Shown here: positions 35,465 to 46,882 of the stretch, piece after piece
Position numbering within the stretch: the first letter of the stretch is position 1
How the letters are laid out: every line of letters begins with the position of its first letter
DNA from: Pegoplata infirma
Lineage: Eukaryota; Arthropoda; Insecta; Diptera; Anthomyiidae
Assembly (NCBI GenBank): GCA_963921195.1
Contig: OY992536.1
Span: 322,851,038-322,915,037, forward strand
Direction of reading: 5' to 3'
DNA: 64,000 nucleotides
The notes under the pieces: generated by a model
Told to the model about the DNA's origin: nothing
Seen by the model: the letters and a program-made list of their open reading frames with translations, nothing else
The model's database searches: none
Translations under genes and position numbers: made by a program

Positions 35465-36528
35465 CACTCAAAAAAGTATGTCGGTAAAATCAACTACAAA
35501 AGACAGTTGTTTTGACTACATTTTGTTGTTGAAAAGGCGTCCACTACATATTACGGTAAAAACAACTGAACATGTTGTTGTTTTTAACTATTGATTTTCA
35601 ACTACAAAATGTAGTAAAAACTACTACAAAACTGTTTAATACAGTTGTTTTTACAACAATTGCCTGAAATTTTATTTAAAAAATTTCTTAAACGTTTAAA
35701 TGATTGATATTTATTTATTTAAAAAGCAATACAATTCAGTTGGTTGTATAGAATTTCGACATGATGACAATTTTTTGGTGTATTTATCTGGAATTATAGA
35801 AGAAAAAATATATATTAATAAAATGTTAAACAAAATAAATTGATTGTATTTACCTTTGTTTTTTAATAGTTTGTTTCAAATTTCCACCGCTTCTGATCAA
35901 AATTTGTCTGGAATAAAAAAAAACAAGAAATGCTTTGGTAGAATTGATTTATAAAAAAATAAATTAATTTGCAATGTTTCAAAAGGTATGTACCTGTTCT
36001 GTTGTGTATACAAAGAAAAGAAAGATGGCACGCAGGCAACCAAGCCGACAATAAATTTTTTGTTTTTTTCCGATTGGTTTTTACGCACGCTTATGTGAGC
36101 GCTATATTATACACACTTGCTATCTCATTTATCCACTTATTTTCTTTTGCTCAAGAATATTTTTCCAAAAACATATTTTTTGTTATAATTAAATTTAATA
36201 AATTGTAATTTAATTTATTTAGATATTTTTTATTTGGTATAAAAATAATTCCTTCCGCATCCCGCACGACCAACTCGTTCGACACATTCGTTTGGAATAA
36301 AAATTTCTAGAAAAAAGCGAGTTTTTAGATAAAAACTAAAAACAACTACATAAATCAACTATTGCTACAGTGTAGTATATTTTTTGTAGTTATTTTTTTA
36401 AACTACTACAAAAAAAAGTTGTTTGAGATTTTTTCATACTAAAACGACCGAAATTGTAGTTAAAAACAACAGTTACTACTTACTACATAAACGACCGTCA
36501 TGTAGTAACTGCAATAATTTTCTGAGTG
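35465..36528. mobile_element. T4: TIR element, TA flanks, word CTACAAAA/AACAAC
   Basis: Left end CACTCAAAAAAGTATGTCGG; right end ...GCAATAATTTTCTGAGTG. TA lies at 35463-35464 and 36529-36530. Outer 200 bases on each side are strings of AACTACAAAA, TTGTAGTTG, AAAACAACT. The middle (35700-36300) is ordinary AT-rich DNA. Confidence 0.75.
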
Positions 36529-36879
36529 TAAGTTCAATCACAAGAGTGGTTTGGCTGGAATGATGAAAAGAATTTTTCGAAATTTACTTGCGTCATAACT
36601 CGAAAACTAAAGCTGTCAGAAAAAAGTTAACCAGTTTTGGAATCCTCGCATCCAATTTAGTTAATTTAGTTCGTGATTAAAACTCAGGCTCTATATAGTG
36701 TTGGAAATTAATTAAACGCAACTTTTTGACTCTTTAACAGCGATTTGCTCGCGAACGCAAGCTGATGGAAAAAATCGGATAACAGATTCGGAATCAGCAC
36801 ACTAAACTCCATATAAATCAGTTGTCAAATATCAAGCAAATTGAAAAAGGTAATTTTTTGTTATTCTGTGTAAATTTTA
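36529..36879. other. No gene seen
   Basis: AT-rich linker between T4 and the outer right arm. It contains the fly-repeat phrase GTCATAACTCGAAAACTAAA. Confidence 0.5.
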
Positions 36880-38690
36880 CTAATTACTATACTCATTACT
36901 ATAAATAAAAACATGTAGCGAAGGGTTAACGTCAGGTTTTTAATGATGTCGGAGTGAATGTTAAAAAGAAGTTAATTTTTTATTAAAATTTTTAGCGGCG
37001 GTCAACGATACATTGGAAAATCAAATTGAAAAGCATCAAAAAACTGGCATAAACATCCAGTTATCTCGAGTCTGTGGTAAGGTTGTAAGTGGCTGCTGAC
37101 TTTTTACGTCAGCACACATAGACTCTGAGGTCCTTCTGTGGTTAGATTTTCAAAATATTTTAATGCAGAATCAAAGAGTTCTTAAATCTCTATTAAATTT
37201 TGTCATTCGTTGGATAAAAAAAAACTTACCGAATTTCATATTAATGTAAAATATATAAAAAAGTTCACAAAACGCACCCATTATCCTATTTTTTTTTTAT
37301 GAAACATCCTTATTAAAAAATACTCTTGCCTCCATCACACTTTATAAAATACTACAAAAAAATTTCTCAAGTAATCTTTATGAATTTATACAAAAGAAAA
37401 ATTCATAAAATGTTCTTATATTTTCCCATTATTTTCATTTTATTTTTATGGTTCATCTTTAGCTTGATTCCTACCATGCACCAAAATACGAAAAAAAAAA
37501 CATCATCTACAACACCATCGTTTTATTTCTTAATTTTGTTTTTTTTTTTTTCTTTATACTTTTTAATAGTAATTTGCATAATATAATTTTTCTTATTTTT
37601 ACTTGAAAATGTTTTTTTTTTTTTATTACACTTTATTACAACCACCCAATGAAAATTGTTCATAAATCTCTTTGGTTGGGTTTGGAATGAATTTTTGTGG
37701 CAGTAGAAGAAAGAGTGAAGAAAGAAAAAAAGTATTTTGCACCAATAAAGCACAGCATGAATAATTGCAAATTAATGTAAATCTTCTACGATTTAATTTT
37801 TGCTCTTTTCTTGATGTCGTTTATATTTTTTTTATTATTATTTTATTTTTAATATTATTAGTAGCTTGAAGATTTCTTTTATGTAGACGATTAGGGTGGT
37901 AAATTTTGGGAATATTTTTTTTTCCAAAAACTTAAAAAAAAAAAATTTTTTTACCTTTTCCAAAAATGATTTTTGCATTTTGATTTGGATTTTTTTTATA
38001 AAAATTAAAAATTAATTAAAAATTAATATTAATTTTCAAAAACAAATTTTGAAAAAGTTTTTAACTGAAAAGTTTGTATCCAAAATTTACGTATTTTTGA
38101 CAAAATTTGATGTGAAAACTTTAATATTATATTGGTTTGTATTTTCACAAATATCATAAATATTCTTAGAAATTAAAACTTTTACCAAAAAAATATTTTT
38201 TTATAATTTTAATAAATTTTCCAAGCAAAAACGGTGTCGCCCTATGGAAAATTGTATTTAGAAAAACACACAAAATTCTCTGTGTAAATGGGTGGTCTTT
38301 GTTAACAAAGTGTTTTAGTTATATGCATGTTTGAAAATTTTATATTTTTTATGATGTTAATAAAATTAAGTAAAACAACAAAGCGAATAAAAACATTCAT
38401 CATACATTCTTTCATATAAATAAATTCATCAATGTGTGAAAATAAACACTACATAAATCATTTTGCAACAACCTGTTTTCACTGATTTTTGATATCGTCA
38501 GAATACGCATATAGCATGACAACTTTGCAGCAGTAATTTGAAGATTTCGCACGATAACACACTTTGCTCTATAAAATATTTATATTGCTGCTATTTTGAA
38601 AAAATATCTTTAATTTGTTCACTATTTAATTTATACTACGGAATCATCAGAAATTTAAAAAATGAGTAAAAAAATCGGTAAGATATGAAA
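36880..38690. repeat. Outer right arm of the large inverted repeat
   Basis: Inverse of 1424-3340. It includes the LINE 3'-UTR relic (37082-37132) and the uninterrupted site of the left-arm AAC MITE. The open frames 37326-37586 and 37523-37753 mirror frames in the left arm; they are short, hydrophobic or Lys-rich, and unrecognised. Confidence 0.85.
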
Positions 38691-38717
38691 CTCAGAATTG
38701 TACACTGAAATAATCAT

Positions 38718-41700
38718 ATAGGTTAGGTTAGGGTGGCGGTGCCAGATGGGCACTCCGCATAGACTAATTGGTCCATAGCGATACCACAAAACTTTTTCCG
38801 CTTATCGATGTAAACTAAATACATTGACCTTCATTGCGAATTGTTTCAAGCTCTTCAGGTCTATCCTCGTAATTTCCTCCAAAGTCTCGAACTGTGAACT
38901 TCCTATAATTGATAGTCGAGTTCGTGCCAAAGCCGGGCAGTGACACAGGATGTGTTCAATGGTCTCTTCAACGTCTGGTGTCTCGCACCTTTTACAGCTT
39001 GCGTCCGTAATAAGATTCATGTTCTTGGCATGTTTTCCGACAAGACAGTGTCCCGTTATTAAACCTGTCAACATACGACATTCTATTCTCGTAAGTGTAA
39101 GTAAGAATTTAGTTCTTCCTAAATCATAGCGTGGCCATAAAATTCTGCTTATACGACTTGTCCCAAGTTACTTCCATCTTCGATTTGCTTTGGCGACAGT
39201 AAGGGTATTTCGTTTTAGTTTGAAATGCTGGAGTAGCGGTGAAAGCATTATGGTGGTACCTATGCCATCTGCTCCAAGTTTCGCGAGTTCATCTGCTTTC
39301 TCGTTTCCTTCTATACCTTCGTGCCCTGGTACCCATAAAAAGGTAACTTCATTATTTAGGCAAAGTTGTTTTAAATTCTCGTAACACTTTAAAACCGTTT
39401 TCGATTTAATTTGGTAGCTCAAGAGTGCCTTTAGGGCAGCTTGACTATCCACGTAGAAATTAAGGGTGGCACCTTTTTCCTTTGCCATATATTCCACAGC
39501 TTTTGATATAGCAGCTATCTCAGCCTGAAAGATACTCGAGTCCACGGGTAATTTAAAAGATAAGTGTTGGTCTAGTTCCAGTATCGTGAAACCAGCTCCA
39601 ACACCATGCGATTGCTTCGATCCATCAGTAAAGATATTTATTGAGTTCGCAGGAGGGCCCTGCCAGGTCGACCAGAATTCTCGATCCGGAAATCTAACTT
39701 CATATTTCCGGTCGAAAAATAGTTTGGGCACTGTGTAATCAGAGTCAATACGGTCCAAATTAGCAATGTTACTGTGTCCAAAGTTGCGATACTTGAACCA
39801 ATTTGACTCTTTGAGTCTGAGGCAAGCTTTGTAAGCCTCGCCCTTAGCAAAGAGATCAATTGGTAATAAGTGCAAAAAAGTGTCGATAGACACTTTATTG
39901 CACTTATTACCAATTGATCGTCCCATTTGCCGTCCCATTTGCCGTTGAAGCTTCTGAAACATTTTAAGAGTCACATCCTTTTCGAGTGCCTTATGCCAGA
40001 CTAAAACTCCATAGAGTAAGATTGGTCTTACGATTGAAGTATAAATCCAGTAAGTGACTTTAGGTTCTAGACCCCAGGTACTGCCGAACATTTTCTTACA
40101 CGCGTAATACGCGTTGTTTGCCTTTTTTACTCTTTCTTCAGAGTTCTTGTTCCAGAACAGCTTACTGTCCAAGAACACTCCAAGAAATTTGGCATGCGGT
40201 GATATTGAAATTTCAACTCCTCCCACTCGAACCTTTCTAAGTTCCGGGATTTTGTATTTTCTAGTAAAAAGGACCATTTCCGTTTTCTGCAGGTTGAAAT
40301 TAAGTCCATTTCCTGAAGCCCACTTCCACATAGCCTTAAGTGAGCCCTCTAAAATCTCGGATACAGGATCCAGATATTTGCCACATGATAGAATAACCAC
40401 ATCATCAGCATATGCTATTGTTGTGGTTCCTAAAGTCTTCAGTTCCTTTAAAATGGGGTCCAGCACCAGGAGCCAGAGCAGTGGTGACAGAACCCCACCT
40501 TGTGGTGTTCCTCTAGTAGCGTAACGAGATGTTTTTGCGTGACCCCATTCGGCCGTTATTTCCCGACATGAAAGCATTTGCTCTATCCATTTACTCAAAC
40601 AACTGTTAGTTGAAGCCTTGTCCAAAGCATTAACTATCGTCTTTGTATTTACATTGTTAAAAGCCCCTTCTATATCCAGAAATGCTGCAAGTGAATGAAG
40701 CGCAGTCTCTATGGATTTACCCTGCTGGTAAGCATGCTGTGCATCCGATAGAAAATTTGTACCTAAATGCTCCCGTATATATAAATCAATTATCCTTTCC
40801 AGTGTTTTTAAAAGAAAAGATGTCAAACTGATTGGTCTGTAATCTTTTGCCGTCGCGTGGTTAAGTTTACCGCTTTTGGGCAAGTATATAATACTTGCTT
40901 TCCTCCATCCTTTTGGTATATAGCAAAATTTCAGGCATGCAGTAAAAATCGATAAAAGATGCGGAATTAAAATATTGGAGACGTTCTGAAGCATTGCCGG
41001 AATAATGCCGTCAGGTCCAGGTGATTTGTATGGTTTGAATGAAGCTAGAGCCTATTTTATTCGGTCAGCAGTTAAACAATTTTCTGGAATGATCGAGGGG
41101 TTATCGCGGATTACATTCACTGTAATCGGGTTTGTCCTACATCCCGGAAAGTGTGTTGTAAGTAGAACATCAAGTGTTTCATCTGCACTTTCTGTCCATG
41201 TATCATCACTTTTTTTCAGCAGGATTGGTGGAATGTTCTTCTTCGATAAAATTTTTCTTAGCCATGCAGCCTCAGTGGTATGTTCAATATTGCTGCAAAG
41301 GTTTTCCCAGCTAATTTTTTTTGATTTCCGTATTAGCTTTTTGAAGCTTTTTAGTTCACTTCTGTATTGCGCCCAGCTGTCATCTGTGCTGCCCCGTCTA
41401 GCGTGCTTAAATAAGTCCTGCACTAAACTGCGAGCGTTTGAAAGCTCTCTAGACCACCACGGAGGTTGGGGTTTCTTGCGACTATACCTTAAGGGGCAAG
41501 ATTTTTCAAAAGATACGCGTAAAATGGACGTAAGATTATCATTTACTAGTTCTATAGTATTATCATCTAAAATTTCTCGTTTTGGTAGAGCAACCATTTT
41601 CTTGTCTACTAAACTACTATATTTACCCCAGTTTGTTTTCTCAGGGTTTCTATACGGTTTATTTGTCATTAAATTTTCCAGCTTTACCTTAAAACTTAAA

Positions 41701-42038
41701 TATTTGTGATCCGAGCAAGAAGCCTTTTCAAGGATTCCCCACTCGACTATGTTCAAATCAGGTTTATCAGTGAAAAGTGTTAGGTCTAAAACATTTTTAC
41801 TTGTAGGACCTATAAACGTAGGTTCTGAACCATTATTCGCAATGTTAATATTAGTATCCTTTATATATTGGAGTAAGTTTTCCCCCCTTTCGTTAGTATC
41901 TGAGGAGCCCCATAAAGTATTATGCGCATTTGCGTCACAACCTATTATAATGTACTCACCCATTTTTTCGCGAAGTAAAACTTGTAGATCTAGCGGATCT
42001 TGTAGATCATATGAAAAATCATAATATATTTTCCATAA
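38718..42038 (-). mobile_element. LINE1: 5'-truncated I/LOA-like non-LTR retrotransposon
   Basis: The element runs right to left. It keeps the C-terminal part of an apurinic-type endonuclease, then reverse transcriptase, RNase H and a Cys/His knuckle, followed by an ~80-base 3' region ending in CACCCTAACCTAACCTA. There is no ORF1. The 5' break is next to an ACAAGTAAAC repeat end (42045-42088). RNase H plus the ITGHCLVG...HILCHCPAL tail points to the I superfamily, probably LOA-like. No target duplication is visible. Confidence 0.9.
38802..42020 (-). pseudogene. LINE1 ORF2 (EN-RT-RNase H), two in-frame stops
   Basis: This protein would nick target DNA, reverse-transcribe element RNA and degrade the RNA strand. 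One reading frame holds the whole stretch. The endonuclease segment (GCDANAHNTLWGSSDTNERG, then SDHKYL) is at about 41885-41955 and 41700. Reverse transcriptase shows FLDIEGAFNN, GTPQGGVLSPLLW and AYADD (codons at 40401-40412). RNase H shows FTDGSK (about 39616-39630), QAEIAAI, YVDSQAAL and WVPGHEGIEGNEKADELAK, so all acidic and His positions are present. The tail has CKRC...EHILCHC, a zinc-knuckle-like motif. Stops are TAG at 41052-41054 and TAA at 39168-39170; no frameshift separates the parts. The endonuclease N-terminus is lost, so the copy is dead but fairly young. Confidence 0.9.
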
Positions 42039-42044
42039 CAAAAA

Positions 42045-42088
42045 AACAAGTAAACAATTTAAATTTGGCCTTGCCGAATGTATTGATA
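42045..42088 (+). repeat. 5' fragment of the ACAAGTA repeat family
   Basis: ACAAGTAAACAATTTAAATT followed by TGGCCTTGCCGAATGTATTG resembles the start of the repeat at 13084, ending abruptly at the TA where T5 begins. Confidence 0.6.
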
Positions 42089-42134
42089 CACTCAAAATAA
42101 GAACTCTGTCAAAAAATCTATAGAACAATATTCA

Positions 42135-42305
42135 ATTTTAAAATCCTACTGATGATAATACTAACTGGAGTGTTTGAAACAGGTATGGGAATACCAGAAA
42201 TGTCTATAATTTTTAAAAATTCAATTTTTCTTCTGCATTTTTTCAACTTGAACCCTTATAACAAATATAATTAGAGCCCGAGTTCGATCTGTACTTACAG
42301 AAAAA
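42135..42305 (+). repeat. Second copy of the CTGATGA...GAAAC repeat
   Basis: Inverse of 6528-6690. CTGATGA is at 42149-42155 and GAAAC at 42176-42180, followed by GGTATGGGAATACC. The stem between the two cores (ATAC/GTGT) differs from the first copy (ACAC/GTGT) yet still pairs. Confidence 0.6.
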
Positions 42306-42366
42306 ACCAAATTTTCAATTTTATTTAGCTAAATTTCAGCAGATTTTTCTGCTAAGATATATATTA

Positions 42367-43141
42367 GACTGCCCAGAAAAAAAGCGAAGTTTTTATTTTC
42401 TTGGGGGATACCTGCAAATTTTGTTCCTTTTTGTGCAAAAAAATTTCGGTTTTTTTTTGGGATTTTTAAAATAATATCTAGAGGTCGCGATCTCGCGTTT
42501 TATAACGATTTATTTTTTTTGAGTTTTTTATTATTTTAAATTGTTAAATATGATTAATATGATAAAATATTAATAATTTCAGACAAAAAAAAAATTAAAT
42601 TAAAAATTAAATATCGCTCATTCCATGAGATGTCTCCCAGCATCTAATCAAATGTTCCTTAATTTATTTGAAATTTTGCACACATGAACACTATGAAGCC
42701 ATTAAAATAAATCAGTTGTTAGTTCCGAGAAAATCCGTGAATTCGCGAATATATTCGCGTTCGCGAATTCGTGGATTTTCGCGAAACTAAAAACGAATTT
42801 ATTTTAATTGCTCCATAGTGTACCTGTGTGCGAAATTTCAAATAAATTAAAGAACATTTGATTAGATGCTGGGAGACATCTCATGGAATGAGCGATATTT
42901 AATTTTTAATTTAATTTTTTTTTTGTCTGAAATTATTAATATTTTATCATATTAATCATATTTAACAATTTAAAATAATAAAAAACTCAAAAAAAATAAA
43001 TCGTTATAAAACGCGAGATCGCGACCTCTAGATATTATTTTAAAAATCCCAAAAAAAAACCGAAATTTTTTTGCACTAAAAGGAACAAAATTCGCAGGTA
43101 TCCCCCAAGAAAATAACAACTTGGTTTTTTTCTGGGCAGTC
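42367..43141. mobile_element. 775-bp near-perfect foldback MITE in T5, TA flanks
   Basis: The tips GACTGCCCAGAAAAAAA and inverse are flanked by TA at 42365-42366 and 43142-43143. Arms of about 385 bases meet near 42754 at GCGAATATATTCGCG. They include GGTCGCGATCTCGCGTTTTA and ATGAGATGTCTCCCAGCATC on both sides. Only a handful of differences separate the arms, so it is probably recent. Confidence 0.9.
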
Positions 43142-43619
43142 TAATATATATTTTTACTAAAATCTCTGTCATTTAGTTTTACAAAATAACAAATGATTTT
43201 TGAACATATTTTTAGCAGATTATTTTTTAATTATACAGAAATTGTTTGCTGTTATTCTTTTTTTTTTTTAAATGTTTAAGTTTTTTTTTCAAAGTGTAAA
43301 GTTTTTTTTTTGTTGCTTTTATGCAATTAAAAAAAATATTGCTAATTTTACAGAACAATTTTTAAAATTAAAAAAAAAAACTGTTAAAGTTTTCATGAAA
43401 ACAATTTTTCTAAAAACAAAAGTTTTCTAGAAAATATCTTAGCAGATTTCTCTGCTGTTTTGACAGATTTCTCTGCTGTTTTCACCCAGATAATCATGAC
43501 AGATTTTTAGCAAACCGTGTCTACTAAAATCAGCAGATTTTTCATATGGCTTAAAATCGGTGTATTTTCAACAGATTTTTCTGCTGATTGGACAGAGAGT
43601 TTATTTTGAGTGTACATTA

Positions 43620-45760
43620 GGGATATCGATTAGGTTAGATTGGATGGGCGTTCGCCAATTTGGCGAATTCACTCGGAGGCCATAAGGCCCATTGTTATTC
43701 CCTTAAAGTTGTTTCCCTACTCCCCTCTGATATACAAAATTCTACCTTTTAAACCACCATGATTCTCTTAGATATTCTGCTAGAGATGTCAGTGGGACAC
43801 TGTTTAGGCAGTCCAGGTCATCAAAAAATCATTGTCCCAAATACTTAAGACGACGGTTCATCAGTCCCGGACATTCGCACAAGTGCTTCACTGACTCCTA
43901 CTCCTCCACTTCCCCACAACTTCTACAAAAGTCTCTATCAGAAATTCCTATACGAACGGCCATTTGGCCGATTATACAGTGTCCTGTCAGTACTCCTACT
44001 AATAACCGTCCGTTTGCCAAAAGTAAGAATACTTTTTGTCCTCTTAGGATCTGGTAGTGGCCACATGGTTCGCGATATCATGCACGTGGCCAGTGATGTC
44101 CACCTATCCTTCATTCTGTTCTCAATTTCGTTCATCAACTCCACTATAGGAACCGAGATATCAGGTTCGACATGTTCCCCCACCGACTCAGAGACATTTC
44201 TTGCACATTAGTCAGCTAATTCGTTACCATCGACGCCACTATATCCAGGGACCCAGATTAACTTTACTTTGTGCTGACTGATTCGATGAAGGGATTGTAT
44301 ACAATTGCTAACAATTCTCGATTTTACAGTGTTTGATTCTAAGGCTTTCATAGCTGCAAGACTATCCACAAAAATGTTAATGGCGCAAGGACTTAGGTCC
44401 TTTGTCATAATTATCTGCGCTTTGTCAATAGCAAGAACCTCGGCCTGGAAAACACTACACTTCTCCGGGAGCCTTACTGAGGCTCTGATTTCGAGGCATT
44501 CAGAGTATACTGCCGAACTTGTACCCATCTCCATCTTCGACCCGTCAGTAAAAATTGAGATCGCATTCCCCGTTATAACAGAGTTTTCCGCCCGTCTTCC
44601 CTAGTTTGTATTTGGACTTCGAAGTTCCTATCAAAGTTCATCTGTGGTGGGATATAGTCGGTTTTCTGTTCTAATTCCGTCCCGCCCACCGTACTTAATA
44701 TTGTCGAGTGTCCCAAAGAGCGTTGCTTAAGCATTTGCGATTCTTTTAACCTGCGAGCTTATTTTGCTGCTGTGCTCTATTTACCTTGTATAGGTTGCAG
44801 AGATATGATTTCTTATCCGCTGCTTTCCACCACACAAGGGCCCCATAGGTACGTATTGATATAATTATCGCACCATACATCCAGTGGATAATATACGGTT
44901 TTAGACCCCACCTTCTTCCGAAAGTTCTTCTGCAGGTGTAAAAAGCACATAACAACTTTTTCGTCCTTTCCTCTGTATTCCTTTTCTAGGAAACTTTGAG
45001 TCCAGGAATACACCCAGGTATTTCGCCTCATCGGATAGTTCTACGGTGATTCCATCTAGTTTGGGAAAAACAAACCTATCTTACAAGGAAGGTCTTCACA
45101 GGGCATCCGCCGATTGTGCTGAAACTTTAATATTGAAATGAGGGGAGAAAAAAAAGAGTTACCTTTTATTTTTAGCTGCCCATTTCAAATTTAAAAATGG
45201 GTTGCCACCTTACGAAAAAATATGGGCACTCGGGAAAATCCGAATAAAAGTCTAACTAGCAGGAATTTCGCCAAACTCAAAAATCCGGGCCTGCTTATTT
45301 TTACTAGAGATTACTATATATGATTTTTGGGGGTCGTAAGTACATACATCTCTATATAAACTACCCCAACGTTTTTTACATTTTTGACAATAACGAACTT
45401 AAGGAAGCCGAATTTAGATACGACCGGTACGCCATTGGGTAGGCTTTCATAAAACCGTTCGATTCTTTTGAAGAAACTGGAAAAATCCTCAAAAAACTAA
45501 AAAAATACCGTTTTCCCTCTCCCCTTCGACCCGCTAAATGTAAGATTAGGCAGCTAAAAAAAAACAGGTAACTTTTATTTTGCTCCTCTCTTTCATATAT
45601 GCAAGTTTTAGGACAATCGGTGGGTGCCCTGTGAAAGACCATTCTTGATAGTCCTTTTTGCGAACAAGACGAGTTCGATTTTGGCGGGATTGACCCCAAG
45701 ACCGTTGTCCCTTGCCCACGTTAAGAGTATCTTAATTGCTGGGATATAACTTTTGAACAT
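43620..45760 (-). pseudogene. LINE2: decayed RT-RNase H-knuckle remnant
   Basis: This is a second RNase-H-type non-LTR element, distinct from LINE1. From right to left it shows the reverse-transcriptase thumb segment (WARDNGLGVNPAKIELVLF, about 45660-45722) and, after a MITE insertion, the following segment (FLDSKF, ALVWWKAADK, 44800-45030). RNase H follows (IFTDGSKMEMG at about 44530-44570, FQAEVLAIDKA, IFVDSLAAMKALE, LIWVPGYSGVDGNELAD), then GHCIIGQMAV...DFCRSCGE...CECPGL (43830-43990). It has a frameshift near 44950, a TAA at 44208-44210 and other lesions. The upstream catalytic part of the polymerase and the endonuclease are gone. The 3' end is TCTAACCTAATC near 43630. Confidence 0.85.
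45084..45647. mobile_element. 564-bp CAAGGAAGG MITE inserted in LINE2
   Basis: The TIRs CAAGGAAGGTCTTCACAGGG and inverse are flanked by TTA (45081-45083) and ATA (45648-45650), which on the minus strand is TAT...TAA around a former TAA. Removing it restores the LINE2 frame across ...FAKRT and K-I-G-L-F-F-P. A TWA duplication suggests PIF/Harbinger. The interior has GGGCAGCTAAAA and pyrimidine tracts but no protein. Confidence 0.9.
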
Positions 45761-45999
45761 TTTTTAAAAATATCAAATCGGCAATGAAGAATGGCGGTCT
45801 CCCCTTTTCGCTGGCTTAAAAAAAGTTTCCGCATAAACATTTTTTGAAGTTTGGTACATAGACATTTCTTAAAAAATAAATTTTAGCATCAATATTAATA
45901 CAAAAACACAAAATTTTTTTTGGTTTCACTTTTTTTCTTGTTTAAAACGTCATTTCCCTACCAAATATCAAAAAAAAAATAATGTCCAAATAAATCCTA
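45761..45999. other. No gene seen
   Basis: Short AT-rich stretch between the LINE2 5' break and T6. Confidence 0.5.
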
Positions 46000-46880
46000 C
46001 ACACAAATTAATACATTAGTAGATTTACAAAATTTTTTTTGCTAATGCTGGTTAGCTAACTTTTAGCAAATTTCTAGTTGAGATTAGCATGTTAGCAAAA
46101 ATATCTTGTAAACTTAATTTAGCGCATTAGCAATTTTATACAAAATTAGAACTAATTATTTTTGCTAAATTTAAAATTGAGTTGACCAAATTTTTACAAG
46201 CTTTTTTGCTAATATTAGCAAAATAAATGGTAATTTTTTTTTTATTTTCAGAAAACATAAAATGACGCTATCTCCGAAACTAAGCCAGATAGAGCAAAAC
46301 GGAGGCCATTTTCTCGAGTTCTCCATAGTATCGTCGGTCCTCTTCAGATGTGTGGACCCCAATGGGTCCTAACTTTGGATCCAAAAAAGTTAGCATTCCC
46401 GAAAATTTTAAAATGCTCATATCTCGGTAAATATTGCCGACACAACAAAAAGTCCAAAAGCATTTTTGTAGCTGTCAACACGTAGAACAAGACCGCAAAA
46501 TAATTAAAAGCTCTCCGAGTAATATTTTTGAAGTTATCGAGTTTTGTAATTCTCAAAACCACGAAGATCACGTATCTCAAAAACTAAGCAAGGTAGAGCG
46601 AAACGGACACAAATTTTGGATCAAAAACTATGACGATTTTTAAGGAACCCAACTAGGTCTAGGCCCATCGGGGTCTGGACCTATCGGGTCCGAACCCAAT
46701 GGAGTCCTCAAATTTCTATGAACTAAGTTGAAATAAAAAAAAATTTAGTTAACTAATTTTTGGCAAAACATTTTTGCTAACTTTACCAAAAAAAATTGTG
46801 GGTTCAAAATCAGCAAATTTTCTTGTAGGCTTACAAGCTTTTTTTGCTAACATTACAGTTTTTTTTTTTTTTTTTGAGTG
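46000..46880. mobile_element. T6: probable TIR element, TA flanks, word GCTAACATTAGCAAA
   Basis: Left end CACACAAATTAATACATTAG; right end TTTTTTTTTTTTTTTGAGTG. TA is on both sides (45998-45999, 46881-46882). TIR similarity is weak, but both flanks are filled with GCTAAC/TTAGCAAA words. The middle (46230-46740) is another repeat with TAAGCCAGATAGAGCAAAAC and GGACCCCAATGGGTCC-like palindromes. Confidence 0.55.
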
Positions 46881-46882
46881 TA

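Larger units (their letters stand above)
42089..43612. mobile_element. T5: TIR element, TA flanks, word CAGATTTCTCTGCTG
   Basis: The ends CACTCAAAATAAGAACTCTG and the inverse of GACAGAGAGTTTATTTTGAG are flanked by TA (42087-42088, 43613-43614). The same ends occur in T10 (59434). The interior holds repeated CAGATTTCTCTGCTG/CAGCAGATTTTTCTGC words (42338-42353, 43440-43600), a dispersed repeat with a CTGATGA...GAAAC core (42135-42305), and a complete 775-bp hairpin insertion. Confidence 0.75.

Noticed and set aside
38719..38733. Insect telomere repeat (TTAGG)n
   Set aside because: Only two or three GGTTA units, located exactly at the 3' end of LINE1. Flies lack TTAGG telomeres as far as I know.
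39190..42024. Plus-strand frames of 60-234 codons (39190, 40114, 41005, 41749)
   Set aside because: They are antisense shadows of the LINE1 reading frame, which has clear reverse transcriptase and RNase H motifs.
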